From contig CAZFWC010000001.1 of assembly GCA_964522515.1 (NCBI GenBank), positions 26,835 through 90,834 on the forward strand: 64,000 nucleotides of DNA, read 5' to 3'. Each line of letters starts with the position of its first letter. The first letter of the stretch is position 1. Made by a program: the position numbers and the translations under genes. Below, in pieces: positions 40,820 through 49,176 of this stretch. Source of the stretch: CAYNCE01 sp964522515. GTDB lineage: Bacteria; Patescibacteriota; Patescibacteriia; UBA2196. The notes under the pieces were generated by a model. It was not told where the DNA came from, made no database searches, and was given only the letters and a program-made list of their open reading frames with translations.

Positions 40820-41239
40820 TTATTTTTTCTCTTTCTTTGCTCCATATAAACTTCTTGATTGTTTTCGACTTTCAACTCCTTGCGCGTCATATCTTCCACG
40901 CACAATGTGGTAACGCACACCTGGTAAATCTTTAACTCTTCCGCCACGAATCATCACAATTGAATGTTCTTGCAAATTATGTCCAACACCAGGAATGTAA
41001 GCCCAGACTTCGCGTCCGTTTGATAATCTAACTCGCGCAACTTTTCTTAAAGCTGAATTCGGTTTTTTAGGAGTTTTAGTTGTAACTTTAACACAAACTC
41101 CGCGTTTAAAACTAGAGCCTTTTTTTAAATCTCTTGATTTTCTTTTCATCACATTTAAAGTTGACCGTAAATCAGGTGATTTGGTTTTTTTAATTTTTGA
41201 CTTTCGTCCTTTTTTAATTAATTGATTTATTGTGGGCAT
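40820..41239 (-). CDS. rpsL: Small-subunit ribosomal protein S12
   Basis: 139 residues. TTKTPKKPNSALRKVARVRL, the streptomycin-site loop, carries lysine at the position where resistance substitutions occur (KTPKKPNS), and IPGVGHNLQEHSIVMIRGGR is the second conserved loop. It starts the str cluster. Confidence 0.97.
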   Translation of the reverse strand: MPTINQLIKKGRKSKIKKTKSPDLRSTLNVMKRKSRDLKKGSSFKRGVCVKVTTKTPKKPNSALRKVARVRLSNGREVWAYIPGVGHNLQEHSIVMIRGGRVKDLPGVRYHIVRGRYDAQGVESRKQSRSLYGAKKEKK

Positions 41240-41247
41240 TTTTATTT

Positions 41248-41336
41248 CTCCGCCTTCGCCCCTAAAAAATCCTACTGGACTACGGCGCCTGTCCGCCGTA
41301 GCCTTGGCAAAGGAGGAGATAAACTCTTGTGTTAAA
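41248..41336. repeat. R1 partial element upstream of rpsL
   Basis: Left arm CTCCGCCTTCGCCCCTAAAA...CTACGGCG joined to GCCTGTCCGCCGTAGCCTTG and GGAGGAGATAAACTC. The second arm is missing. GAAGGCGGAG is 11 bases from the rpsL start. Confidence 0.8.
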
Positions 41337-41398
41337 TTATTTTAAATTATTGATATTAAAAAAACCATCTTTTGATGATTAAAAAATAATCTACATTA

Positions 41399-41427
41399 AG
41401 ATTAAACTATTTTAAAAATTGTGTCAA
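41399..41427 (-). promoter_or_regulatory. Likely promoter of the str cluster
   Basis: TTGACA (41427-41422), 17 bases, TAATCT (41404-41399). Confidence 0.55.
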
Positions 41428-41467
41428 ATAAAAAAAGTAATCTGTAAATTGTAAATTGTAAAAAAAT

Positions 41468-42079
41468 TCAACTACCAATAAATAAATTATAAATAAAATA
41501 AATTATTGGTGAGATTAAACGAAAAAGAAAGAATATAAAAAATAAAAGCAAAATGTATCCGTAGCGTTCTAAAAATGCGCGAATTTGAATACTAATTTCA
41601 TTATCAGGTAAAAGCGAAAATAAAATTTTTGATCCGTCTAAAGGCGGAATCGGAACTAAATTAAAAACAGCAAGCAAAATATTTGCGTAGACTATAATTG
41701 ATAAAATAAATGAAAAATCATTTAAAGGCAAAAATCTAATTAGCATTGCAAAAATAAAAGCCAGCAATAAATTAGAAACAGGACCAGCAGCCGCAACTAA
41801 ACCAATATCTCGTTTTTGATTTTTTAAATTAAAAGGATTAAACGGAACTGGTTTTGCGTAAGCAAAAATAAAATTACCGCCAGAAACAAGCAAAAGAATT
41901 ACAGGCAACAAAAAAGTGCCAAAAAAATCAATATGAGCTTTTGGATTTAAAGTCAACCGACCTGCATTTCGCGCTGTTGGATCGCCTAATTGATCAGCTG
42001 TCCACGCGTGAGCGTATTCGTGAATAATCGCAGACGGAATTATTATTAAGAAAAAAAATATTAATTGTGAAGGGTCCAT
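41468..42079 (-). CDS. Site-2 protease family (M50) membrane metalloprotease
   Basis: 203 residues with about five membrane segments. The zinc motif HEYAH (about residues 20-24, AIIHEYAHAW) and the third-ligand motif NLVPIPPLDGSKIL (Asp at about 147) are intact. There is no PDZ domain, so it belongs to the short group of M50 proteases common in small-genome bacteria. It may cleave membrane-bound regulators; the substrate is unknown. Confidence 0.85.
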   Translation of the reverse strand: MDPSQLIFFFLIIIPSAIIHEYAHAWTADQLGDPTARNAGRLTLNPKAHIDFFGTFLLPVILLLVSGGNFIFAYAKPVPFNPFNLKNQKRDIGLVAAAGPVSNLLLAFIFAMLIRFLPLNDFSFILSIIVYANILLAVFNLVPIPPLDGSKILFSLLPDNEISIQIRAFLERYGYILLLFFIFFLFRLISPIIYFIYNLFIGS

Positions 42080-42089
42080 AAATTATTTT

Positions 42090-42237
42090 AATTTCCAATT
42101 TCCAAGATACAATTTCCAAATAAATCTCAAAAATCAAATTCCAAAAAAATATTATAAAATAATAATTTAAATAAAATATTGGAAATTGAAATTTGGAACT
42201 TATTTGGAAATTGGAAATTGTATCTTGGAAATTTAAA
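42090..42237. repeat. R5 palindrome (ATTTCCAATTTCCAAGATAC type), copy 1
   Basis: AATTTCCAATTTCCAAGATA and TATCTTGGAAATT mark inverted ends of a 148-base palindrome with an AT-rich centre. Copies are at 47803-47946 and 53676-53770. It lies between divergent genes (the M50 protease and rpmB). Confidence 0.8.
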
Positions 42238-42239
42238 TC

Positions 42240-42268
42240 TTGACACTTTTATTTTATCATAGTAAAAT
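42240..42268 (+). promoter_or_regulatory. rpmB promoter
   Basis: TTGACA (42240-42245), 17 bases, TAAAAT (42263-42268). Confidence 0.8.
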
Positions 42269-42311
42269 AAAAATATCTAATTAAATTAGTTTTGAAAAAA
42301 GGATAAATTTT

Positions 42312-42491
42312 ATGGCAACAGTATGCGACCTTTGCGGACGCGGTTCGCAAAAATCTCAAAAAAAATCTCATTCAAACATTAAAACGATTCGTCGTCAGTA
42401 TTTGAATTTGCAAAAAAGAACAATTGATGGAAAGAAAAAAAATGTGTGCATTAAATGTATTCGCACAATGAAAAAGAATTTGAAAGTTTAA
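42312..42491 (+). CDS. rpmB: Large-subunit ribosomal protein L28
   Basis: 59 residues. MATVCDLCGRGSQKSQKKSH at the start and CIKC near the end form the zinc-binding L28 type, with TIRRQYLNLQKRTIDGKKKN between. AAGGAT lies upstream of ATG 42312. Confidence 0.92.
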   Translation: MATVCDLCGRGSQKSQKKSHSNIKTIRRQYLNLQKRTIDGKKKNVCIKCIRTMKKNLKV

Positions 42492-42511
42492 ATTTTAAAT
42501 AATTTTTAAAT

Positions 42512-42548
42512 TTAAAAACAGGATTAAAACTGTTTTTTGTGTTTTTAA
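42512..42548 (+). terminator. rpmB terminator
   Basis: AAAAACAG/CTGTTTTTT stem with loop GATTAAAA, then GTGTTTTT. Confidence 0.7.
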
Positions 42549-42773
42549 AAACCCCACAAAATTTAAATACCGCTGAAAATCAAGTCCAATATTTTTAACG
42601 GATCTACCAGATAATTTAACAAAATAAAATGAAAACACTTTAGAAGTTACACACTGGACTAACAATCGCTGGTGTTTGCTTGCTTAAATCCTGGTCAAAC
42701 CAGAAACCTAAGCAAATATAAACCCCAAGCAGAAAAATTGAAGAAATGATTTAGGATATTTTTTCTGTGGGGC
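42549..42773 (-). ncRNA. Candidate structured RNA (about 225 nt; possibly 6S-like)
   Basis: On the minus strand it begins GCCCCACAGAAAAA and ends TTTTGTGGGGTTTTT. The ends pair (CCCCACA/TGTGGGG), and the final T-run makes the closing stem resemble an intrinsic terminator. Inside, TTGCTTA...TAAGCAA encloses CTGGTTTGACCAG, and AGTCCA pairs with TGGACT. A TACAAT lies 7 bases upstream with TTGCTT 16 bases before it. No long reading frame is present. The layout (long-range closing stem, internal loops, central hairpin) recalls 6S RNA, but no sequence signature was recognised. Confidence 0.4.
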
Positions 42774-42802
42774 TAAATTTATTGTAGCATTTTTAATTAA
42801 AA

Positions 42803-42884
42803 AAGCAAAATAAAAACCACCCATTATTTATTCCTCGTGAGAATATTTAAATGGGCGGAGTTTAATCACAAATGGTGGTTTGCG
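42803..42884 (-). terminator. ndk terminator region
   Basis: AAACCACCA pairs with TGGGTGGTTT, and CCCATT with AATGGG, on the minus strand, followed by TTTATTTTGC. It lies about 50 bases beyond the ndk stop. Confidence 0.6.
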
Positions 42885-42935
42885 ATTAAAAATTTTGTCT
42901 TTTTTTTGGACGAAATAATCCTTTGTGGATAAGTT

Positions 42936-43538
42936 TTATTCTTTAATCCCGTCCAAATTTATATCATATAAAATTTTATCTTGAACTAAATTATATTTTA
43001 AAATTTCATTTTCAGAAAACCAAATTTTAATTTCTCGTTCAGCTTCTTCTGGAGATTCAGAAGCGTGGATTAAATTACGCACTGCTCTGTTGTCTAAATT
43101 AGCAATTTGATAAGAATCAATTGTAAAATCTCCGCGAAGCGTGCCAACATCAGATGAAAGAGGTTCTGTAGTACCAACAATTTTACGAATAATTCCACAA
43201 GCTTTATTTCCTTGCCAAATCATAACCACAATTGGTCCTGCAGTTAAAAAATCAACTAAAGCTTTTTGAATTTCTTTTCCATATTCACTAGCATTTTTTT
43301 TAACTGGTTCATTTTTTTGTTTTTTAATATCAATGGTTTTCTCGCCTACTTTTTGAAACCACTCGTCTTCTTTATAATAATGTTCAAAAGATTGTTCTGA
43401 TGTTGCGATTATTATTTTAAGAGCGCAAAGTTTTAAACCAGTTTGCTCAAAGCGTTTGATAATTTCACCAATTAAAGAACGCTGAACTCCGTCAGGTTTT
43501 ATTAAAACTAAACTTCTTTCGTATTTAGGGTGGAGCAT
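42936..43538 (-). CDS. ndk: Nucleoside diphosphate kinase, long form
   Basis: 200 residues against about 140 in most bacteria. SLVLIKPDGVQRSLIGEII begins the fold, and the catalytic His is in NLIHASES (about residue 163). An insert of about 40 residues (DEWFQKVGEKTIDIKKQKNE) splits the usual Kpn-loop-side region, and the C-terminus is extended. It transfers gamma-phosphate among NTPs and NDPs. It lies six bases downstream of ychF. Confidence 0.92.
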   Translation of the reverse strand: MLHPKYERSLVLIKPDGVQRSLIGEIIKRFEQTGLKLCALKIIIATSEQSFEHYYKEDEWFQKVGEKTIDIKKQKNEPVKKNASEYGKEIQKALVDFLTAGPIVVMIWQGNKACGIIRKIVGTTEPLSSDVGTLRGDFTIDSYQIANLDNRAVRNLIHASESPEEAEREIKIWFSENEILKYNLVQDKILYDINLDGIKE

Positions 43539-43544
43539 ATTTTT

Positions 43545-44588
43545 TTATGTGCTGATTCTAAAATAAATGACATCTCCATCTTTCACAATATAATCTTTCC
43601 CTTCTAAACGCACAAGCCCTTTTTCTTTTGCTTTTAATTCACTGCCCGAAAAAATAAAATCTTCATATTTACAAACTTCAGCGCGAATAAAACCTTTTTC
43701 AAAATCAGTATGAATTTTTCCAGCAGCTTGCGGGGCTTTAGTTCCTTGCTTAATTGTCCAAGCGCGAGTTTCATCTTGCCCGGTTGTTAAAAATGTGATT
43801 AAATTTAATAAATTATAACTTGCTTGAATTAATTTGTCTAATCCTGTTCGTTTTATTTTTAATTCTTTTAATTCTTCGTCAGATAACTCACCGTATTCAG
43901 ATTCTAATTTTGCATTAATTAAAATTGTGTTTTTTAATTCCTGTTCACTGCTCACTAATAACTGACTTTTTATATTTCTTACAAAAATGATGGGTTTTAA
44001 AGTCAACAAATTTAAATCGCGAATTAATAATTCTTCTTCTTTATTTAATTTAATTTCATTTGCTAATTTTTCATTGTTTAAAGTTTCTTCTAAAATTTTT
44101 AATATTTCTAATAATTTTATCGCTTCAGCATTTCCTGATTTTGCTTCTTTACTAACTTTTTCTAATCTTTTTTCAACAGTTTGCAAATCAGCCATTATTA
44201 ATTCAAAATGAATAATTGATTTGTCGCGTTCTGGATTAATTTCTCCTTCAATGTGTGTAATATTTTTATCTTCAAAATCTCTTAACACTTCAATAATCGC
44301 GTCAACTTCACGAATGTGAGATAAAAATTTATTTCCCAAACCCTCGCCTTTGTGCGCATTTTTAACCAGACCCGCAATGTCAACAAACTCAATTACTGTT
44401 GGAGTTATTTTTTTTGATTTATAAATTTCAGCTAACTTTTCTAATCGTTCATCAGGAACCTTAACAATTCCAATGTTTGGATCAATGGTGCAAAAAGGAT
44501 AATTTTCAACATCAACTTGTTTTTTTGTTAATGCTTTAAATAGTGTAGATTTGCCAACATTTGGTAGACCAACAATTCCGACTTTCAT
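43545..44588 (-). CDS. ychF: Ribosome-binding ATPase YchF
   Basis: 347 residues. GLPNVGKSTLF (P-loop), DIAGLVKNAHKGEGLGNKFL and the C-terminal TGS-like domain (YVKDGDVIYFRIST) are conserved. In the coiled-coil arm, residues about 204-216 (SQLLVSSEQELKN) are a translated R6-type GTTCACTGCTCACTA repeat. YchF binds the ribosome and hydrolyses ATP. Confidence 0.95.
   Translation of the reverse strand: MKVGIVGLPNVGKSTLFKALTKKQVDVENYPFCTIDPNIGIVKVPDERLEKLAEIYKSKKITPTVIEFVDIAGLVKNAHKGEGLGNKFLSHIREVDAIIEVLRDFEDKNITHIEGEINPERDKSIIHFELIMADLQTVEKRLEKVSKEAKSGNAEAIKLLEILKILEETLNNEKLANEIKLNKEEELLIRDLNLLTLKPIIFVRNIKSQLLVSSEQELKNTILINAKLESEYGELSDEELKELKIKRTGLDKLIQASYNLLNLITFLTTGQDETRAWTIKQGTKAPQAAGKIHTDFEKGFIRAEVCKYEDFIFSGSELKAKEKGLVRLEGKDYIVKDGDVIYFRIST
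43938..43978. repeat. R6 repeat translated inside ychF
   Basis: TTCCTGTTCACTGCTCACTA then ATAACTGAC: same unit as at 1940-2000. The frame is kept. Confidence 0.7.
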
Positions 44589-44596
44589 TTTTTTTA

Positions 44597-44640
44597 AGCC
44601 TGCCTGCCCGCCGTAGCTTTAGCGAAGGAGGGTCCTGAGG
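44597..44640. repeat. R1 fragment upstream of ychF
   Basis: GCCTGCCTGCCCGCCGTAGC followed by TTTAGCGAAGGAGGGTCCTG. Confidence 0.75.
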
Positions 44641-44701
44641 AGGAACGACCAAAGATCCCATTGTTAAACAAAACTTTCAGGATTAATTAATTTTTTTTAA
44701 A

Positions 44702-45067
44702 TCAAATAATTTTTTTTACTTTTTCAACAACTTGCGCAGGAGTTGAATTTGCTTTAACAATATAATCTTTTGCGCCTAATTCTTTTCCTTTTTTAATATC
44801 TTCTTCTTGCCCTAAATTTGTTAGCATAATAACTGGAATATTTTTTAATTTAGAATTTGCTTTTAACTCAGCTAAAATATCAAAACCATTTGTTTTTGGT
44901 AAAATAACATCAAGCAAAATTAAATCAGGCTTTTCTTTTTTAACTTTTTCTAAAACTTCTCCACCGTCTTCAACATTAACAACTTCAAATTTTTCCCGTT
45001 CTAATTTTGTCTGATACATTTCAGATAATATTTTTTCATCTTCAACTAAAAGAATTTTTTTAGGCAT
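44702..45067 (-). CDS. CheY-like response regulator receiver protein
   Basis: 121 residues, a stand-alone receiver domain: acidic pair ED (residues 9-10, LLVEDEKIL), phospho-acceptor Asp in LILLDVILP (about 52), Thr in VIMLTNLG, Lys in GAKDYIVKA. There is no output domain and no histidine kinase nearby. Partner unknown. Confidence 0.9.
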   Translation of the reverse strand: MPKKILLVEDEKILSEMYQTKLEREKFEVVNVEDGGEVLEKVKKEKPDLILLDVILPKTNGFDILAELKANSKLKNIPVIMLTNLGQEEDIKKGKELGAKDYIVKANSTPAQVVEKVKKII

Positions 45068-45092
45068 ATGTTTTTAAAGATTAAAAAATTTT

Positions 45093-45698
45093 TTAGATTA
45101 ATTTTATTTTATCCCCTTCTATTAATAAAGCTTGTTCATTTGTTAAAGGCATAATTTTGTTACTATATTTTTTCCTAAATTCATCAATAATCTTTTTTTC
45201 TTCATCTACATAATGTGGCGAAACAATGATGTCAGTTAGATTTAGGGCTGATAAATCTTTTAAGCCAACATCATTTTTATCAAATGGGCTGGCAATATCT
45301 ATATTCGGTCCAGCCAATATACTTCCAGCACTTACTCCAACAAAAACTTTTCCTTTATTAACCATTTTTATAATTTTTTTATCAAACCCGCTTTCTCGTA
45401 TTTTGTGCAATAAATAAAAAGTATTACCACCACAAACATAAATTACATCAATTTCTTTTAACTTAGTATTATCTGAATTTTTATCACAATTAAACTCTAA
45501 AATATTTTTTGATTGAATACCAAGATGTTCTAATTCTTTTTTGGAGGATTTAACATAACGCAATGCCCCATCTGATATTGCTGCTGTCGGGATAAATAAA
45601 ACTTTAATTTGATTTGGTTCTTTGTTAACCAATCTTAAAAACTCCTGCACTATTTTAGGATTTACAAAAGCTGCCGATGTTAATAATAGTTTTTTCAT
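45093..45698 (-). CDS. Peptidase E (S51) family protein
   Basis: 201 residues. VYVCGGNTFYLLHKI and the nucleophile motif GVSAGSILAG (Ser about 125) are characteristic of S51 dipeptidase E/cyanophycinase-like enzymes. His in SPHYVDEE is the likely second catalytic residue. It would cleave Asp-X dipeptides or a related substrate. It lies between the receiver protein and the glycosylase-like gene, co-directional. Confidence 0.82.
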   Translation of the reverse strand: MKKLLLTSAAFVNPKIVQEFLRLVNKEPNQIKVLFIPTAAISDGALRYVKSSKKELEHLGIQSKNILEFNCDKNSDNTKLKEIDVIYVCGGNTFYLLHKIRESGFDKKIIKMVNKGKVFVGVSAGSILAGPNIDIASPFDKNDVGLKDLSALNLTDIIVSPHYVDEEKKIIDEFRKKYSNKIMPLTNEQALLIEGDKIKLI

Positions 45699-45703
45699 AT
45701 ATT

Positions 45704-46672
45704 TTATAATCTAATTTCCTTTTCCAACCATGGAATATTTTCATTTTTTCTTTTCCAAAATAAATTTTCCCAAATGTAGTGAACTGCCAGCTGTTTGTAT
45801 TCACCGAATTTTTCAAAATATTTTAATAATTTTTTAACTGGCACAGGGTTTTCTGGATTTTTATTGAAAAATAGTTTTGAATATATTTTTTGTTCCCACG
45901 GAGAAATATGGTTGAAAAAGTCCCAATGATGAAAAACATCAAACAAAATATACCAAACCGTTGCAGGACCAACTCCATATAATTTTAATAATTCTTGCAT
46001 TTGTGTTTCCCTGTCTTTGATTCTTAATTCCATTTCATCTATTAATCCTTTTCCAAAATGCTCATCTATTTTTTTAATTGATTTATCTCTGTATCCCACT
46101 TTAAGTTTTCTTAAGTCATCAGTGGTTACTTTTTCCAAATCACCAGGATTCCAGAAACACCATAATTTTTTGTCATCAAACTCCAACAACTTGCCATAAT
46201 TTTCAAGTAGCATCTGAAACATTTGAACCGATCTTTTAATAGGGGCGTTTTGCAAAACAATTCCAATAATTAAATATTCATACAGAGAACTTGGATGTCC
46301 TGGTCGCATTCCTTTCCATTTTTTAATAATATCTCCTAGAGTTTTATCATCTTTAAATTCTTTATAAAAATTTTTTAAATCTAAACACAAACTATATGAA
46401 TATTTAATTTCTTTAATCAACGAATTAATAAATTCATTTGATAATTTACTTTTTGAATATATTTTTACTTCAATTACTGGATTACTAACCGTCCCCTTAT
46501 CAACGAACTTAATTCCCAAAGGAGTCTTTTGCCAATTCCAAGTTTGCCAACGAATCCCGGGTTGCCAAAAATTATCACCAGAAGTAAAATGGTCTGGTTT
46601 ATGAAAAGTTGAATCAAAAGCAAACGGCTTGGTTGGTTTGATTTTGATTGTTTTTTGAAGAGTTAGTTTCAT
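45704..46672 (-). CDS. HhH-GPD DNA glycosylase-like protein
   Basis: 322 residues from ATG 46672; a GTG seven codons upstream is less likely. The C-terminal half is the helix-hairpin-helix base-excision fold (SLYEYLIIGIVLQNAPIKRS; LKLYGVGPATVWYILF), as in AlkA/OGG. Where the catalytic Asp normally lies, this protein has FNHISPWEQKIY, with no clear Asp in the usual position. It may be inactive, use Glu, or act on a different substrate. The N-terminal 150 residues look like the AlkA/OGG beta domain. Confidence 0.65.
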   Translation of the reverse strand: MKLTLQKTIKIKPTKPFAFDSTFHKPDHFTSGDNFWQPGIRWQTWNWQKTPLGIKFVDKGTVSNPVIEVKIYSKSKLSNEFINSLIKEIKYSYSLCLDLKNFYKEFKDDKTLGDIIKKWKGMRPGHPSSLYEYLIIGIVLQNAPIKRSVQMFQMLLENYGKLLEFDDKKLWCFWNPGDLEKVTTDDLRKLKVGYRDKSIKKIDEHFGKGLIDEMELRIKDRETQMQELLKLYGVGPATVWYILFDVFHHWDFFNHISPWEQKIYSKLFFNKNPENPVPVKKLLKYFEKFGEYKQLAVHYIWENLFWKRKNENIPWLEKEIRL

Positions 46673-46781
46673 TAACTTTTTTATAAAATACACTTTACTC
46701 TAAAAATTAAACAATATAAAAAATAAATAATTTTTATTCTTTCAAAATATTTTTTCTGGCTGGACGCTAAGCATCCTAATA

Positions 46782-46800
46782 GCCACGCTCAGCGTGGCTG
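46782..46800. repeat. Perfect palindrome at the 3' end of tRNA-Gln
   Basis: AGCCACGCTCAGCGTGGCT. It overlaps the encoded CCA end; a second hairpin (GGACGCTAAGCATCC) follows. Confidence 0.7.
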
Positions 46801-46868
46801 CCGGACAGGGACTCGAACCCCGGTTACCAGGATCAAAACCTGGCGTCCTACCACTAGACGATCCGGCA
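46795..46868 (-). tRNA. tRNA-Gln(TTG)
   Basis: Cloverleaf with acceptor TGCCGGA/TCCGGCA, anticodon loop TTTTGAT, T-loop TTCGAGT and encoded CCA. It begins three bases after the ftsX stop, so it is probably cut from the ftsEX transcript. Confidence 0.95.
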
Positions 46869-46871
46869 AAA

Positions 46872-47789
46872 TTACACCCTTAAATATTTTCCAATTGAGA
46901 TAAAACTAGAAATTGTATTTAACACAATAATTACAATTAATTCAAATCCAAAAATATAAATAAAATGACCTGAAATATAAGACATTAAATTAAAATTAAT
47001 ATCAATAAAAAAATTGTAAAAAATTGGTTGCAAAACTCCGGCAATTAAATAAAAAATTATCCAAAAAATAACACTGCCAACAATTGCATAAAGCGCGCCT
47101 TCAAGTAAAAACGGCACTCTAATAAACCAATTTGACGCGCCAACTAATTTCATAATTCCAATTTCTTCACGGTGAGTGTAAATTCCAATTCTAATTGTAT
47201 TAAAAACAACAAGCAACGCAATCAAAGCAAAAAAACCACTTACAATTAATCCAAATGTTTTAATTTTATTTCCAATATTTTCAAGTTTTTGAATTACTAA
47301 TTTGTTATCGTCGTAATCAATATCTTGCGCAAGCTCGTCAATTTTATCTTTTTTTAAATTATTTAAAATTTCTGGATACAAATTAACATTTTCAGCTTTA
47401 ATCGTCAAGGTTGGTCCCAAAGGATTTTCATTAAGTTCAATTAAAGATTCTTGAACAAGTTCGTTGTTTTCGTGAAATTTTTTAAATTTGCTTAAAGCTT
47501 GTTCTGCGGAAATAAATTTTACTTCTTTAACTTGATCGTATTTTTCAATATTTTGTTTTATTAATTTAACTTGTTGTTCTTCTGCGTTAGATTCAAAATA
47601 TATTGAAATATCAATTTTATTTTTAATTGCCAAAATTGCGTTGTCTGTTGCCGCGTTTAAAACAATAAGTGAAGTTAAAGAAAATAAAGTTAAAATAATA
47701 ATTGTAATTGTAACCAAAGACAGCCAGAAATTTCTGTAAAAATTTTGGAAAGAAAATTTAATAATTCTTGTTAAAGTTAGTAAAAACAT
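46872..47789 (-). CDS. ftsX: Cell-division ABC transporter permease FtsX
   Basis: 305 residues: one membrane helix near residue 30, a periplasmic domain (ISIYFESNAEEQQVKLIKQN...KFISAEQALSKF) and three C-terminal membrane helices (about 180-300), the FtsX/MacB permease topology. With FtsE it controls peptidoglycan hydrolases at the septum. It is separated from ftsE by an R5 palindrome. Confidence 0.9.
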   Translation of the reverse strand: MFLLTLTRIIKFSFQNFYRNFWLSLVTITIIILTLFSLTSLIVLNAATDNAILAIKNKIDISIYFESNAEEQQVKLIKQNIEKYDQVKEVKFISAEQALSKFKKFHENNELVQESLIELNENPLGPTLTIKAENVNLYPEILNNLKKDKIDELAQDIDYDDNKLVIQKLENIGNKIKTFGLIVSGFFALIALLVVFNTIRIGIYTHREEIGIMKLVGASNWFIRVPFLLEGALYAIVGSVIFWIIFYLIAGVLQPIFYNFFIDINFNLMSYISGHFIYIFGFELIVIIVLNTISSFISIGKYLRV

Positions 47790-47802
47790 ATTTATTTTTT
47801 AA

Positions 47803-47946
47803 AGCTCCAAGATACAAGTTCCAAATCCCAAATAAATATCAAATTTCAATTTTCAGTATTTTATTAAAATTATATTTTTATAATATTTTTTTGTAATTTG
47901 ATTTTTGGAATTTATTTGGAAATTGTTTTTTTGGAAATTGGAAATT
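47803..47946. repeat. R5 palindrome, copy 2, between ftsE and ftsX
   Basis: AGCTCCAAGATACAAGTTCC and TTGGAAATTGGAAATTTT are inverted arms. It begins 13 bases upstream of the ftsX start and ends at the ftsE stop. Confidence 0.8.
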
Positions 47947-48627
47947 TTAGAGTAGATATCTTCCTTTTTCCTGATCAGCAGACACAGTACCATTTTCTAA
48001 AGTAATCACGCGTTTATGCAAAGAATTTACAACTTCTCTGTCGTGCGTAACTAAAAGAATTGTTGTGCCAAACTCATTTATTTTTTGTAAAATATCAATA
48101 ATATCTCGTGTGTTAATTGAATCTAAATTTCCAGTTGGCTCGTCAGCAATTAAAATTTTTGGCCTGTGAATTAATGCTCTGGCAATTGAAACTCGTTGTT
48201 GTTCCCCGCCAGATAATTCTTGCGGGTACCTGTTTGTTTTTTCTTCAAGCCCAACAATTTTTAAAACTTGCGGAACAATTTTTTCTATTTTTTTATTTGT
48301 GGAACCAGAAACTTCTAAAGCAAAAGCAACATTTTCAAACGCGGTTTTTTTTGGAAGTAATTTAAAATCCTGCCAAACTACACCAATTTGTCTTCGTAAA
48401 AGCGGAACATGTCTGCGTTTTATTTTTGTAATATCCCAACCGCCAACAATAATTTTCCCTTTAGAAATTGGTTCTTCTGAAATCAAAAGTCGCACAGCTG
48501 TTGTTTTGCCTGTGCCTGATTGACCAACTAAAAAAACAAACTCTCCTGGTTTAATATGGAACGAAGCATTTTTTAATGCATTTACATCGGGTTTATAAAA
48601 TTTTGATACATTTCTAAATTGAATCAT
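47947..48627 (-). CDS. ftsE: Cell-division ABC transporter ATPase FtsE
   Basis: 226 residues from ATG 48627; the longer frame from 48696 would add 23 residues coded by a repeat. Walker A GQSGTGKTT (35-43), signature LSGGEQQRVSIARAL, Walker B ILIADEPTGNLD and the H-loop VTHDREVV are all intact. Confidence 0.94.
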   Translation of the reverse strand: MIQFRNVSKFYKPDVNALKNASFHIKPGEFVFLVGQSGTGKTTAVRLLISEEPISKGKIIVGGWDITKIKRRHVPLLRRQIGVVWQDFKLLPKKTAFENVAFALEVSGSTNKKIEKIVPQVLKIVGLEEKTNRYPQELSGGEQQRVSIARALIHRPKILIADEPTGNLDSINTRDIIDILQKINEFGTTILLVTHDREVVNSLHKRVITLENGTVSADQEKGRYLL

Positions 48628-48651
48628 AAAATAATTTTCAGTAATCAATTT

Positions 48652-48683
48652 TCCCGCCTGCCAAATCTCACTGGCGGGCAGGC
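48652..48683. repeat. R1-type hairpin upstream of ftsE
   Basis: CCCGCCTGCCAAATCTCACT with GGCGGGCAGGC: a CCTGCC/GGCAGG-type stem. Confidence 0.65.
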
Positions 48684-48822
48684 AATTTTCAAACAATTAA
48701 TTAATTTTAAAATTTTCAAATATTTCTCTGAAAAGTTTTTACTATTTTTTATTTAAAGATGATGTTATTTTGTTAAAAATTAAACTTAAACTTGTTTTGT
48801 TTAATTTTGATTATATCTTATT

Positions 48823-49065
48823 TTATATTCCCCATCTCCATCTTGGTTTTTCGCCTTTTTTATAACATGTTATAAAAAGAGCTATAAAATCTAGGATTAT
48901 TATTAAACTGTTTGTTATAATTTCTTTTCCTTGCATAATCCTTGTCCAAGCAAATACAAAGATTAGAATTGATAATAAAGTAATTGTAAATCCTTGCCAA
49001 GTACAAGGATACCACCCCCAACCATACCATTTTGCTTTAAACCAAAGTTTTTTATTTTTTTTCAT
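48823..49065 (-). CDS. Small two-helix membrane protein
   Basis: 80 residues: WFKAKWYGWGWYPCTWQGFT, then membrane segments at about 24-43 and 50-66, and a basic tail (KKGEKPRWRWGI). The WYGWGWxPxTWQGW opening is typical of a family of small inner-membrane proteins of unknown function in Patescibacteria and other bacteria. Confidence 0.6.
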   Translation of the reverse strand: MKKNKKLWFKAKWYGWGWYPCTWQGFTITLLSILIFVFAWTRIMQGKEIITNSLIIILDFIALFITCYKKGEKPRWRWGI

Positions 49066-49084
49066 ATATTTTTTTAAAATTATT

Positions 49085-49172
49085 TAAGAATTGTTTAGAA
49101 ATTGAGAACTGAAAATTGAAAATTGAAAATTTTTTAATCCCTTAATTTCTAATTTCTCAATTTCTCAATTTC
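49085..49172. repeat. Palindrome (GAAATTGAGAA / TTCTCAATTTC type)
   Basis: TAGAAATTGAGAACTGAAAA and AATTTCTCAATTTCTCAATT are inverted. It lies between the RlpA-like gene and the small membrane gene. Confidence 0.6.
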
Positions 49173-49176
49173 TATT

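Noticed and set aside
42549..42773. tmRNA, suggested by a tag-like ACTAACAATCGC followed by an in-frame TAA on the plus strand
   Set aside because: No tRNA-like acceptor and T-arm, no GGATTCGAC-type 5' region and too short; the closing stem and T-run fit a minus-strand RNA better.
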